Shown here: positions 44,720-55,299 of the stretch, piece after piece | Position numbering within the stretch: position 1 is the first letter of the stretch | Layout of the letters: each line of letters starts with the position of its first letter | NCBI RefSeq assembly: GCF_032854445.1 | Contig: NC_088298.1 | Location: 7,057,504-7,121,503, forward strand | Length of the DNA: 64,000 bases | Direction of reading: 5' to 3' | Source: Liolophura sinensis | Taxonomy: Eukaryota > Mollusca > Polyplacophora > Chitonida > Chitonidae | Translations under genes and position numbers: made by a program | The notes under the pieces: model-generated | Seen by the model: the letters and a program-made list of their open reading frames with translations, nothing else | Database searches by the model: none | What the model was told of the DNA's origin: nothing

Positions 44720-44895
44720 GTCCAGTCAAACCTAAGACTTTAAAAGAGGAAGTTACAGCTTCCTTGCTTGGCGTTCCGCATGACGGGAATAGTGCAACGA
44801 CTGGTTGACGCGTATCAGTATAGTGGCTCGGGCGGGGCAACTTACTTGCCTTCGGTAAGTCGTCTCAGTGAAGCAGCACTAGATAAAAGAGCGGC
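44720..44895 (+). mobile_element. SINE-B, truncated at both ends
   Basis: CCTAAGACTTTAAAAGAGGA, GGCTCGGGCGGGGCAACTTA and AGATAAAAGAGCGG, then it stops abruptly. Confidence 0.8.
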
Positions 44896-45099
44896 CTTTT
44901 AAGCTGTGTTCTAAACGAAGACGTGTTCTGCCATGAAAGGAACAATTATGAATTACTTTGCACAGTCCTTATATGGCCAAAAGTTAAAGCAGTGCAAAGA
45001 AACAACCTTATTAATCAACTACTGAACATGTAACAGTGAGACCAATAACCAAATCTTGTTACTCGACATCATTAAATCAGGCGAACATTTGTGACAATG

Positions 45100-46420
45100 G
45101 GTTGGATATGTTTCAGTTCTTCCCTCACTAGCAGACAAGACTCCTAATAATGTCATCTTTATTTGCAAGAATTATTATTATCAAATTCTTGTTCAAGAGC
45201 TATGTGCATCTAAAACGACATCCACGTATTCTGCTACTACATGTACTCTAGAGGAACTATTTAACAAACACAAAACCTTTCTTAAAGAAAGGCGCATAAA
45301 TATACCTATCCGTCACACAGAAATACCACAACTTTACTGGATTCCTAAAATGCATAAATCCCCATACAAGGCTCGATTTATTGCAGGTTCAAGAAGCTGT
45401 ACCACCAAACTGTTGTCAACCCTACTTACGAGAGCGTTACAAGAAGTAAAGTCATTTTGGAATAAGTATTGTTGTGCCATAACAAAAACTTCAGGTGTCA
45501 ACTGCATGTGGATTCTTAACTCCAAACGTCTTACAGAAGAACTCGATGCTCATATGCATATACCGTACAAAGACGTATCCACATGGGATTTCTCTACTCT
45601 CTATACTACGATTCCTCACAAAGATCTTATTGAAAGAATATCGTCGTTAATTGTCTCGGTATTTACTAAAACTGGTCACCGTTACATTAACGTCAGAAGC
45701 AATAAGGCTTTCTTTAGTTCTACTCTTTATAAAGGTTACCACTCATGGGATGTTACATTATTTATTGAATTACTTGAATTTCTCATTAATAACATCTATG
45801 TGAAATTCGGAGATAAGATTTACCAACAGTGCATAGGTTATTCCAATGAGTACCAATTGTGCGCCTCTTTTGGCAGACCTATACTGTTTTCATATGAATA
45901 CGACTATATGCAGGAATTACTTAAAGTAATATCTTAAAGCTCGATACTTTTCATTTACCAAGCGGTATATTGATGATCTACTGGCGTTAAATAATCCCAA
46001 TATTGCTGAAGCGGTGAAGGAAATCTATCCGCTTCATTGGATTGTTAAAGGAGACAACAGATAGTCCTGATGGTACATCTTATTTGGATCTATATCTGTA
46101 CAAAGACGGACAAGGTCTCCTTTCACGCCCGCCTTTACGACAAAAGGGATAATTTCAATTTTGATATTGTAAATTATCCTTATTTGGATAGCAATATACC
46201 AAAGGGTCCTGCATATGGCGTATACATACCTCGCCTTGTAGCATTTGTCAGATCTTGCGTTAATTGTGTTGACTTTAATCTGCGTCACAAGTTGCTAGTT
46301 CAAAAACTAGTTTGTCAAGGATACTCCGTCAAACGCCTTCATTCTAAGTTTCCTCAAATTTTACAATGAATATAACGCTCGTTGGCAGGTCTGGACAGAG
46401 CGTTCAGAATCTCTGCATTG
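45100..46420 (+). pseudogene. Penelope-like reverse transcriptase, best copy
   Basis: Open over 195 codons at 45350-45937 and readable in pieces around it. Upstream is IPQLYWIPKMHKSPYKARFI, the conserved N-terminal RT block. Then comes STWDFSTLYTTIPHKDLIER (RT motif with catalytic Asp). After a frameshift near 45,930-45,970 follows RYIDDLLALNN, the YxDD-type catalytic box. SPDGTSYLDLYLYKDGQGLL and, in another frame, FDIVNYPYLDSNIPKGPAYG and HKLLVQKLVCQGYSVKRLHS complete the C-terminus to a TGA at 46366. These blocks are characteristic of animal Penelope-like retroelements. No GIY-YIG endonuclease is seen. Frameshifts make it inactive. Confidence 0.75.
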
Positions 46421-46754
46421 CGATCAACCACATAGACGGCGCTGTAATCCCTATGTACATATCTATCACGTACATGGTATTTAACAACATAGATGGCGCT
46501 GGTTGCCCAGTGTACCGTCTATCTTGTATGTCATCTGTAACATCATAGATGTCTTGTAGCATGACATCTTTACATATTAACGGGAAAGACGTAATCGTCC
46601 GTTACTTTTGATCATAATCTGATCGGTTAGGGTGTGTAACGCTCGTCATTTTCAAACTGTATCTAATACCGCTAACCTGGGGCCGCAAAGGTGGCCATGC
46701 TAATTACATCAGCATGATGCCTTTATGAACAGGTGCAATGAAAGCGCGACTGAG

Positions 46755-47050
46755 ATACTTGTTAGCTGTTATTTGACATGTGAACTCATTCACGGACTAC
46801 GAATTTGAACTTTGATATGGAATTCATGCCTGGAATATTCATTGTCTGCCCGGCATCGTTGAAAACTGATGACCGCTTCTCTCTTGTGTATTACCGGCTT
46901 TATTTCTTATTTGTATAATTTCTTACATACCTTTGTGTTCGGGAGCTAGTGTTAAACGTTTGTTATGGAAATGGATCTTGCGATTATCGACTTGGAACGC
47001 CCTTTACGGACTACGAATGGTATAGGAATGTCGGACTTGACGCTTATATA
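46755..47050 (+). repeat. Repeat D
   Basis: GCATCGTTGAAAACTGATGA, TTATTTCTTATTTGTATAAT, GGATCTTGCGATTATCGACT. Followed directly by repeat C. Confidence 0.65.
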
Positions 47051-47084
47051 TATTATATTACGACTGATCTCTCTCAGCATTAAA

Positions 47085-47445
47085 CTTTCATAAAGCACAC
47101 TGTTCATGTAGATGAATAAATGTAGCATTTTACACTCCCCTTAGCAGAATGGCTTAAGCAGAATTAGGTATAAAAAATTGCAATTTATTAGACGTCACTG
47201 GTCTAGAAATACTCAAAATGCAGTGTTGTCATCATATTTAACATATATTCACATTAAAACATTGCAAAGGGACCAGACCTCTGAAATACTTAGTCCACCA
47301 GCAGAATCCTGGTTTATGTATGAGTAGAATATAAAATATAAAACCAGATTAGCAACCACAGTGTGTCATAGCTGGTAAATGGTCACACGCAACCAGTGAA
47401 ATACGGCCTCTTTCTCAGCTTACCTCAGTCAGAGTTTTATTCTAA
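47085..47445 (+). repeat. Repeat C, permuted unit
   Basis: Begins in the middle of the C unit (CACTGTTCATGTAGATGAAT), passes CATTAAAACATTGCAAAGGG, then GCAGAATCCTGGTTTATG, and ends at CAGTCAGAGTTTTATTCTAA, the point just before where it began. This shows that C behaves as a tandem or circularly permuted unit of about 345 bp. Confidence 0.75.
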
Positions 47446-47449
47446 TACT

Positions 47450-47965
47450 TAAGAACAATCTAGAGCTTCTAATGCACGAGTGCCGCATCGATGTCCATCT
47501 CGTGTAAGGCAAAGACTTTTTGGTCAAGTTTTTCGATTGCTGTTCTAAGTATGCTGCCATCTACGCCAGGCTAAACAAAGTGGACAGGAGGCTCGCCTGT
47601 TTTCGCCCATTACAGAACGACGGTATCTGCATGATAATCCGTAAAACATCTTTGTGGGCTTAACTGCTTGGAGAATGTACACGCATAAATTCATCTCTAA
47701 AGAGCGAATATCTTTATCTATCAAACCACGTTAGGGATGGAACGCTCTGCAAGTAGTTGGTCTACGCCTAAAAAATCAACAAGTGATACTAGGTAGTTAC
47801 AGGTTAATCACAAGCACCAATTGATAGTAGTCAAGTATTGCCATGGTGAAAATAGCACTGAACTAGCAGTCATGCTATATTTTTGAAATTTGTCCGATGA
47901 CCATCGCTCGTTGCAGAATGTTCCTCGAACCTAATCTTCTTGCGATATGGAGAATCCAGAGTCAT
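47450..47965. other. Unassigned
   Basis: Only a short possible echo of the Penelope-like element (AATCTAGAGCTTCTAATGCA near 47458). Otherwise nothing recognised. Confidence 0.35.
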
Positions 47966-47978
47966 CCTCAAAACAATG

Positions 47979-48290
47979 TATTTATTTATTTATTTATTTA
48001 TTTATTTATTTGATTGGTGTTTTACGCCGTACTCAAGAATATTTCACTTATACGACGGCGAGTGATGCCTGATTGCTCCATTTGCATAGTGCATTCATCA
48101 ACGAGTGATATCTTATTTATTTATTTGATTGGTGTTTTACGCCGTACTCAAGAATATTTCACTTATACGACGGCGAGTGATGCCTGGTTGCTCCATTTGT
48201 ATAGTGCATCAATCAACGAGTGATATCTTATTTATTTATTTGATTGGTGTTTTACGCCGTACTCAAGAATATTTCACTTGTAAGACGACC
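47979..48290 (-). repeat. 115-bp tandem units of SINE-A tail plus flank
   Basis: The SINE-A 3' end (GATTGGTGTTTTACGCCGTA through TTATACGACGGCG, minus) occurs at 48012, 48127 and 48242, exactly 115 bp apart. Between copies lies the same unique sequence, AGTGATGCCTG, TTGCTCCATTTG, AACGAGTGATATCTTA. Only the third copy diverges at its end (TGTAAGACGACC). Confidence 0.95.
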
Positions 48291-48294
48291 AAAC

Positions 48295-48440
48295 GATATA
48301 TCCATTGAGGAATACGTTGCTCTACTGTCTATTCTGTTCATGCATTTACAACTCTACACAAGTATGCCTGGTTTTTAATTAGTAGCAGTTTAGCAGACTG
48401 CACTGATCACGTGGCAATAGCCTTGTGTGACGTCACTGTT
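48295..48440 (-). repeat. Repeat C fragment, diverged
   Basis: GTTCATGCATTTACAACTCT, TAATTAGTAGCAGTTTAGCA and GCACTGATCACG are compatible with reverse C. Weak. Confidence 0.35.
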
Positions 48441-49116
48441 CACAGTAGAGTCGGAATAGTGTTTTAAAGGCAATTTACTAGGTTGTAAAAATCTGAAAAA
48501 GCATTTCGTCTGACATACACTTCACAGGTGTTCCTTCTTTTCTTTTTTTTTGTCTAACTTCAAAGTAGACACTTACACTCTGCAAAGGGTATTATGGAAT
48601 AGTCGTTAATCTTTGTGTTTGGCGGGAATTTCATTTACCATCAGCATTTTTGAAGGAGAGTCAACAAAAAACGTAGCTCTGATATGTTAGCTCAGACTTG
48701 TAGATAACAGGTAAGGAAAGTGAGGTAATTTACCACACCTCAGAATGGGCCTAAAAGTACACAACTGGGCATATAAACTGGGTGAACAACCCCGCTGAAA
48801 ACTTCGCTTCGCTTTGCTTCATAAACAATACAAACCACCCTTTTAAATTGGTCTTGTTATGTTATTAACTAAGGGTCCACTATATTATTGACGTTCCTCC
48901 TGTTTGTAATTTGCTCAACGCCTTATAATGCGATTTTTCATTTTGTCAGAACGTGTGATAAAACTACCATTGCAGAAAGGCTATCGTGTTTTTAATTTAC
49001 TGAACCTATAAATATGTTAGCACCAATTAGGTTTGGCAACCTTAGGTGATACCAATATCATGTCTGACCCATGGACTACTAGTATTTGCAAAGCATTTAT
49101 TCTTTTGTCTCTCCAG

Positions 49117-49237
49117 CCCGTGATAATGCAATTGTGACTGGTCATATTGTAAATGAGTTCCACAACGAAACCTTTGTATTCTGTGATATTCTCTCACACT
49201 GCCAAAATCACACATGGGAAAATTGGACCAAGACAAT
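49117..49237 (+). CDS. Strong internal-exon candidate, unrecognised protein
   Basis: Acceptor TTATTCTTTTGTCTCTCCAG ends at 49116 and a perfect GTAAGT donor starts at 49238. The 121-bp block has a single open frame beginning with two bases of a codon: RDNAIVTGHIVNEFHNETFV and FCDILSHCQNHTWENWTKT. It carries three N-glycosylation sequons (NET, NHT, NWT) and two Cys, so it would suit an extracellular protein. The family is not recognised. It ends in phase 2. Confidence 0.4.
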
Positions 49238-49438
49238 GTAAGTGTATAAAAATGTATTTGCAAACTATGTATAATATTTACAATTGTTTCAAAACACTAT
49301 GTCAAGTTGGTAAAATAAAAGTTCCACTGTGTGTAACTATCAAATTCTACATCCCCTGGTTTGTTTTGTTTTTATCTCGTATTCACTCATAATAATCTAA
49401 CCCTACTTATGTAATAATACCTTTCTGATCCATTACAG

Positions 49439-49512
49439 CTGATCAAAACGCTCACGGGATAAGAACACCCATGCAAACAGAGATTACCCTCCAAAGGATG
49501 GAGCCACAGTGG
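49439..49512 (+). CDS. Second exon candidate
   Basis: Acceptor CTTTCTGATCCATTACAG ends at 49438 and donor GTAAGT starts at 49513. The only open frame (DQNAHGIRTPMQTEITLQRM) needs one preceding base, whereas the upstream block supplies two; a direct join would give a stop. An internal acceptor (GCAAACAG, ending 49480) would restore phase. Either the locus is decayed, the internal site is used, or the two blocks are not spliced to each other. Confidence 0.3.
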
Positions 49513-49884
49513 GTAAGTAATTTACTTCACCCTGACTAATCTGCGGTGTGTCGAAGACAGAGCTGGTCCCGGGGGTACTTCCGGCCGCAGATCATTTTAA
49601 TCAGACAGCTGTCCCACAAAGGATGCCTACCTTGACCGACAAATGTCTCGATGTGAAACAATGTGGTTGATGATTGTGCCAACTGTCCTTAATTCCTGGA
49701 GATGTGGTTTGGTGGTTATCAATGAAACCGGAATATGTACGTGTAAAATGTAGAAGTTGCTTTCTGTAGTGTAAAGTTTGCGCTAATCTTTGTATTGTAG
49801 CTCACTAACCCAAGACAGCTTAGATTTCACATGGAGTGTTTGTATACTAGCCTATAGCCCGCAAGACAGCTAAAGGGTGTGTAA

Positions 49885-50035
49885 TTTGCTAGTATTTATG
49901 CATTTACCAGAACAGCTAAACTAAAACCCTAAACTTCACCGGTTACATGTGTCCGTGTTTACCAGATATAACACAGGCGTCGCTGTGATTTTACCTTCTA
50001 TGCTGTACGTTTTTAAAATATATCCTAACGATGTG
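49885..50035 (-). repeat. Repeat C fragment
   Basis: TTTGCTAGTATTTATGCATT, CTTCACCGGTTACATGTGTC and TTCTATGCTGTACG in reverse order. Confidence 0.6.
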
Positions 50036-50421
50036 ACACTCCAGGTGTCGGTTCAATGCCGGTGTTGGTCATAGACTTGGTAGATTCTGGGTTCTCATTT
50101 TAGTAAGGGCTTTGTGACAATAATTTCACGGCGCTGACTACATCGTTACGGAGTCCGCCGACAGCAGGATACCAACCACTGATCATATTCTCATAGGCCT
50201 TCATGTTCGCAGAAAATTTCAGCATATTGTCCCGAACACTAACCTGTCAAGACTAGCTGGTTGAATATCATCTCGAGTAAGCTAATAGCTTCTCTTCTCG
50301 TCAATAGAGCTGCTGTACATCCATCGTGTTGAATTGGATCACCACCTTGGGAATATGAACTAATGCAAACAAAGCGCGATTGATGTACAGATTTTATACT
50401 CTTTTATACTAACATGGTACA

Positions 50422-50592
50422 TGCGGCCTCTGTGCGTTAAAGTCCGGCTCATGCTAGTTTTCTCTCCGACTGTATGTGGGAAGACCTTTCAGCAACGTAC
50501 CTATGATCGTGGGTTCCCCCCGGGCCCTGACCAGTTTCCTCTCACCATAACGCTGGCCGCCGTAGTGTAAGTGAAATATTCTGGAGTACAGA
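50422..50592 (+). mobile_element. SINE-A, 5' and 3' truncated
   Basis: GTTAAAGTCCGGCTCATGCT, TCCCCCCGGGCCCTGACC and CGCCGTAGTGTAAGTGAAAT. Confidence 0.85.
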
Positions 50593-50634
50593 ACGATTTC
50601 GTTTAAATTACGTATTTTATATACCGTCTTAGCT

Positions 50635-50750
50635 TTTCTGATATTTTATTCTTGGTAGTTTGTGTTCAACGTCGTTTTGCGAATTGGCCTTACAATTATT
50701 GACCTGGAACAACCATCTTGTTTTACGACTGGTATACGACGCATACATTT
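50635..50750 (+). repeat. Repeat D fragment
   Basis: GTTTGTGTTCAACGTCGTTT, TTATTGACCTGGAACAACCA and ACGACTGGTATACGACGC. Confidence 0.65.
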
Positions 50751-50804
50751 AACACCCAGTAACTCGCTAAATATACCGTCCACCTGAGTAGGTTCTTCAA
50801 CTGT

Positions 50805-51473
50805 CTAAAAGATAGGCGGAAAGCCCCCACCAGACGGAGCCTCAAGCAGCAACACCTTATATATGCGTACCTTCGATGTTAATGCACCTTGTTCTTGAAT
50901 TAGTGTATCTTTAACGTCTGCTTGCGCCCTGGAGACACAGGAAGAAAGCACTCCATACTGCTTGACCAGTGGTATTTTAAGATAGGCTACCAGAACTGTA
51001 TTATGACCCGAGGAATTCTTGGTATTGGAACTGTTTACTCCGTCGTGAATTGACAAAAGCTGAGACAAACTGGCTGAGATGACAGGAAGTTTGCAGATAA
51101 CATCCCTATATTCACTGAAACCTTTCTCTTGTCAGCATCCCGAGGCTTCCCTCGTAGGCCATGAAAGCGGGTTATTGTCAAATACATTCTTAGACTTCAA
51201 TAGCCTTTCGTCTTTAAAGGGAAGCGGCATGCTGAACGTTTCTCTGTGAACATGGCACACAACTTCTGGACCTGAGGAACCCGAAGTGTGGGTTAAATTC
51301 CTTTCTTGGACAGGTAGGGAGCGCATGGAACTAGATGTAAAACGGTCCCCTTGTGGCTCAGGTTGTTTGCCAGGTTGCTCACACTGACAAATCTTCTGCA
51401 AATTGACGCAAGTGCTTCCTCGGTGTGCGGATAAAGTTGTTATGTAACAGGTGTAACTGATGAAATAGGCCAA
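50805..51473 (-). CDS. Unrecognised open stretch with one internal stop
   Basis: 222 codons stay in one frame with a single TGA at 51132-51134. Text such as QEKGFSEYRDVICKLPVISA and SSGPEVVCHVHRETFSMPLP looks protein-like, but no domain is recognised. The 3' end overlaps repeat H (50831-50868), which argues against a host gene. One such stretch is about what chance would give in this window. Confidence 0.2.
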
Positions 51474-51979
51474 ACTAAATTGTCTACTGTTTGTTGTATT
51501 GTCTACTGTTTGCTGTTAAATGCATACGGTAATATCCTTTTCCGTCTAATATTGGTATTTGAAACAAGTTTTGTCTTGTGAATTATACCGTGAGTATAAG
51601 ATAGTGTTTATTACGAAGGTAAAATGAAAAACAGGTGCCCCCTCACTCAGTGCAATAGTACCATATGCTGTTAACTGGAGTAAATAGCGTTGAGCTTTCA
51701 TTTGCAGAATACTGTATATAATTTGCATTGATTTACAATAATATATTTAAACTTACATAACATATAGCTTGACAATATGAATGAATACAAAAAATTCTTG
51801 TGCGGTTCAAATTAACTCCCCCTCTATTACCTCACTTTGCTTCCCACTCAAGCAAGAATGCAGTTCGAATCGAACTCATTATCCTATTCGATACAACGGT
51901 TTTGATGATTCAATAAACCTACACGATACTTCGTTTTCGCCTATAGCCCCCTAACTAGACACCAAAAATGTAGAAATGA

Positions 51980-52760
51980 TTTGGTCCCCGTAATCATATT
52001 TTTATTATGTCTTTTCCGGGGTCACCTCCCTGGCTTCTTCCACAACCTAAACTGATATTTGATCTACGTAAATATAATAAACCCAATACAAATTCTATTA
52101 TAATTCAGCAAAGTAACTTACTAAAACTAAGGCTACTTATATGGATTATAAATATCTATACACTGACGGGTCGAAGGATGGGTACAGGGTTGCAGCTATC
52201 TTAGAACAGCGCGTCGCTCCTCTTCGTCTTCTACCTTTGTCTTCTATCTTTTCTGGCGACGCCAGGGCTATACTCCTGGCCTTATCACATGTTTCTTTTG
52301 GGCGTGCCCATAAGGGAGTGATATGCAGGGACTCTCTCTCCTGCCTTTTGGCAATTGAGAAATAAATTTAAAAATTCATTAATTCTTGAGATAATATCCT
52401 TACATATTATATTCTGTTGGATATCAAGTCATACTGGTATCCATGGAAACACAGTCATAGACAGGGAAGCGAATGCTGCCCTATATAAACCTGTATCTCG
52501 GGTTAAAATCCCGTATTCTAACATGAAGTATAATGTTCTTAAATACATTCGTCGCCTTTGGCAAGGTGAATGGGACTTGTGGGTCCATAATAAACGGCAT
52601 GCCATTCATCCTGTACTTGTCGAATGTTTCCTAGGGACCAAGTAGTTTTAACGAGGTGTCGGAATGGGCATTCTCGTCTAACACACAATTTCATACTTGA
52701 TAGGAGTAGCCAGTATCGCCAGCCATGTTGTCACAAAATATTTGAGGGCCGATGGCCTAT
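51980..52760 (+). pseudogene. Non-LTR retrotransposon, RNase H domain and C-terminus
   Basis: PPWLLPQPKLIFDL precedes the RNase H domain (KYLYTDGSKDG, then DARAILLAL, ICRDSLSCLLAI). After a frameshift near 52,350 follow WISSHTGIHGNTVIDREANA and RRLWQGEWDLWVHNK. A third frame gives TRCRNGHSRLTHNFILDRSS, the conserved C-terminal region of I/Jockey-group LINE pol proteins. RNase H removes the RNA strand during target-primed reverse transcription. Upstream RT is missing and there are at least two frameshifts. Confidence 0.85.
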
Positions 52761-53040
52761 ATCATAAAATATAAATTTTAATACTTATAGATGAAAAGTT
52801 ATTTACATATAGATTTCTAGATATACTATTTTTAAAATATGTTGGTTTTCGACTTTTAACTGTTTGGGTTTTTTCTTATCGGATTTTAAACATGTCCGAA
52901 CATTTATTGTTTCGTTTTGATGTTCTCACCACCATATGGAAAACCTCAACCGCCTCGTGTTTTCACCATGTTCTCGCCACGATATGGCTGAAACATTGCC
53001 GATGTGGCGTTAAGCCATAATGATTCATTCATTCATTCAT
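52761..53040 (+). mobile_element. 3' UTR of that LINE with CATT tail
   Basis: Shares blocks with 22690-22990 and 63110-63390: GTTCTCGCCACGATATGG, GATGTGGCGTTAAGCCATAA and terminal TCATTCATTCATTCAT. Confidence 0.75.
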
Positions 53041-53044
53041 ATTT

Positions 53045-53635
53045 TCATTATGAAGGGAATTCCCGCAGGGAAATGCCTTAAAAGAGCAAAATCAGCTCCT
53101 GACTCCACTTGTGTATATTGATAAAACAGAAAGTATAAATCGCATCACTCCAATTTTTGACACGTTCTTTAATAATATTTATCCATATACAAATAAGTTT
53201 AGTTGTCTTTCTGCATGCAAAAAAATTACACCTAACTGTCTAGTTGCAAAGGGTCCCTTGTACATTTCCATGCTTTCGATGTTTGAACGTGACTTTAGTG
53301 TCCGGTCTTGCCTGTTCAATGCCCAATTGTAGTAGGAAGGTTGAGTTGTTCACCCTGGACAAGCCGGTTTCGTCTGACCATAAATCGGACCACCGTTGTA
53401 TATAGGAGAAGAGTTCGTGTGTATGGAGTTACTTAAGCAATACTAAATCAGCCCTACACAATAGGTATAAAGTTACGGCCCTCATTGTACATTCGTCTTA
53501 TTATTTCGTACCAATGTTCAATAGCTCTATGCCATCGTTGAGCCACGGTACAAAGGAGCGCTATTTGGCTTCCATATGTGAGACTATATTCTTGATATAA
53601 TTTGCTTACAAGGATGCCAATATTCTGCAAATTGG
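53045..53635. other. Unassigned
   Basis: No recognised feature. Confidence 0.4.
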
Positions 53636-53639
53636 CACA

Positions 53640-53716
53640 TATAACTTGCGGATGGCCATAGTAAAAGTGAAATATTCTTCAGTACCGCGCAAAACACCAG
53701 TCAAATAAATAAGTAA
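53640..53716 (+). mobile_element. SINE-A 3' fragment
   Basis: GCGGATGGCCATAGTAAAAG, TGAAATATTCTTCAGTACCG and a tail. Confidence 0.7.
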
Positions 53717-53719
53717 GTG

Positions 53720-54580
53720 TCGCACACAACTAATCTGTGAGAATTAAAATTCGATATCCTTGTTTTCTGAAGCCGATCAGTGCGCTAACACTAGTTGTTG
53801 ACCAACATAAAATCATTCTGGAGATAATTTGTAAGGACGTATCTCCTTACAAACTATACGCCATACACCATTTCCATTTACCATTATACGCTATACCATT
53901 ACGGGTAAGTATGCACGAGGTGAAGAAAAGGACACTTTTATTTTTCCATTAGATGCTGAAATCGTGCTGTGAGGTGAACCAGAAACCCGTCACGTAGTCG
54001 CAGTACACCGGGATTCGACATGTGAACAACTATTATGTAATTGTTAATAGCATAACTGGATTTCTTCTGATTGATGCACAATTACCTTATCTTGAAGTTA
54101 AAGGTCACATGACCTCTGTGCACCAAACTTCGCGAGCTATCAGTGTTTCTTTTTTAAAACTCATTTTCTAATTTGACATTTGATTACCGTTGAAATGGAA
54201 TCCTAGAAACTTTCGTGCGTTCGACTTTTTTTTGCTATAGCTTGTTAGCCGTGGTTCTCGTGAAGCCGTAATCAGCCCTTGTATGATGTCACCTCGCACG
54301 ATTGGCGCAGACAGGTTTTTTTTTTTTCCTGAAAACATTTTTTTTTATTGGAAGTATTACGTCGGTGTCAACAATTCACGGAATCGTTTACGATAAAGCT
54401 CCTTATACAGGTGGAAAATTCGACTGCGTCAAAGTTGATCGTTTTGAAAACATTTTCTTTTATTGCTCATACTTGCAAATATACCTGCCGGTATGGTATG
54501 GTATGGTCAGGTCAAGCCGTTATCGACCGACTTATGTATTATCTCTATCTGTGTGAAGCGCGTACTTACAATTTATAAGA
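53720..54580. other. Unassigned
   Basis: No gene recognised. Several 70-85 codon frames overlap on the same strand near 54.3-54.7 kb and look incidental. Confidence 0.4.
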
Positions 54581-54584
54581 CCAG

Positions 54585-54660
54585 CCAAAAGAGTAAAGCC
54601 AAAGCAGCGACGCGTGTGACAATGGGCAAATGTTCGCACGTAACCGTTGGAATAATGGAT
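54585..54660 (+). repeat. Repeat C fragment
   Basis: AAAGAGTAAAGCCAAAGCAG, then GGGCAAATGTTCGCACGTAA. Confidence 0.6.
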
Positions 54661-54675
54661 TCTTTTTTTAGTCGG

Positions 54676-54940
54676 GGCCTCCGTGGCTCAGTCGGTTAGC
54701 GAGCTAGCAATAGCATACTGATCCAAGAGCCTCTCACCAATTCGGTCGCTGTGGGTTCAGGTCCACCTCATGCTGGCTTCCTCTCGGGCCGTATGTGGGA
54801 AGGTCTCCAGCAACCTGCCGCTGGTCGTGGATTTCCCCCGGTTTTTGCCCGGTTTCCTCCCAACATAATGCTGGCCGCCGTCGTATAAGTGAAATATTCC
54901 TGAGTACGGCTTAAAACACTAATGAAATAAATTAATAAAT
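54676..54940 (+). mobile_element. SINE-A, full length
   Basis: Complete from GGCCTCCGTGGCTCAGTCGG to AATAAATTAATAAAT. Short T-rich flanks (TTCTTTTTTT and TCTTTTTTG) may be a duplicated target. A repeat C fragment precedes it and SINE-B follows within 30 bp. Confidence 0.9.
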
Positions 54941-54966
54941 CTTTTTTGTCCTGAGCTTTTATCCCA

Positions 54967-55288
54967 AAACTTCGGGAGCGGTAGATCTAGGGTCAGTCCA
55001 GAGTCACACCTAAGACCTTAAAAGAGGAAGTTGTAACTTCATCGCTTAGAGTTTAGCATGAAGGGGTTAGCGCAATGACTGGTTGACCCGTATCAGTATA
55101 ATGGCTCGAGCGGGGCGCTTACTTGCCTTCGGTAAATCGTCTTAGTGAAACAGTACTAGACAAAAGAGCGGTGAAAATCCGTTCTACAACAAGGAGGCAC
55201 ATTACATGCACTCTAAGGACTCCTTCGTCGTCATATGACTGAACAGTTGTTAAGTATAACGTTAAAACCGCAAAGACTCACTCTATCC
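54967..55288 (+). mobile_element. SINE-B, nearly full length
   Basis: GGGAGCGGTAGATCTAGGGT, GGCTCGAGCGGGGCGCTTAC, CTTCGTCGTCATATGACTGA and ACTCACTC. The first part of the tRNA head is missing. Confidence 0.85.
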
Positions 55289-55299
55289 CAATGTCATTA

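Noticed and set aside
48566-48710. Upstream exon for the 49.1 kb candidate (acceptor after a T-rich tract, donor GTAAGG)
   Set aside because: Splice signals are fair, but every frame is closed before the donor, so at most it would be non-coding.
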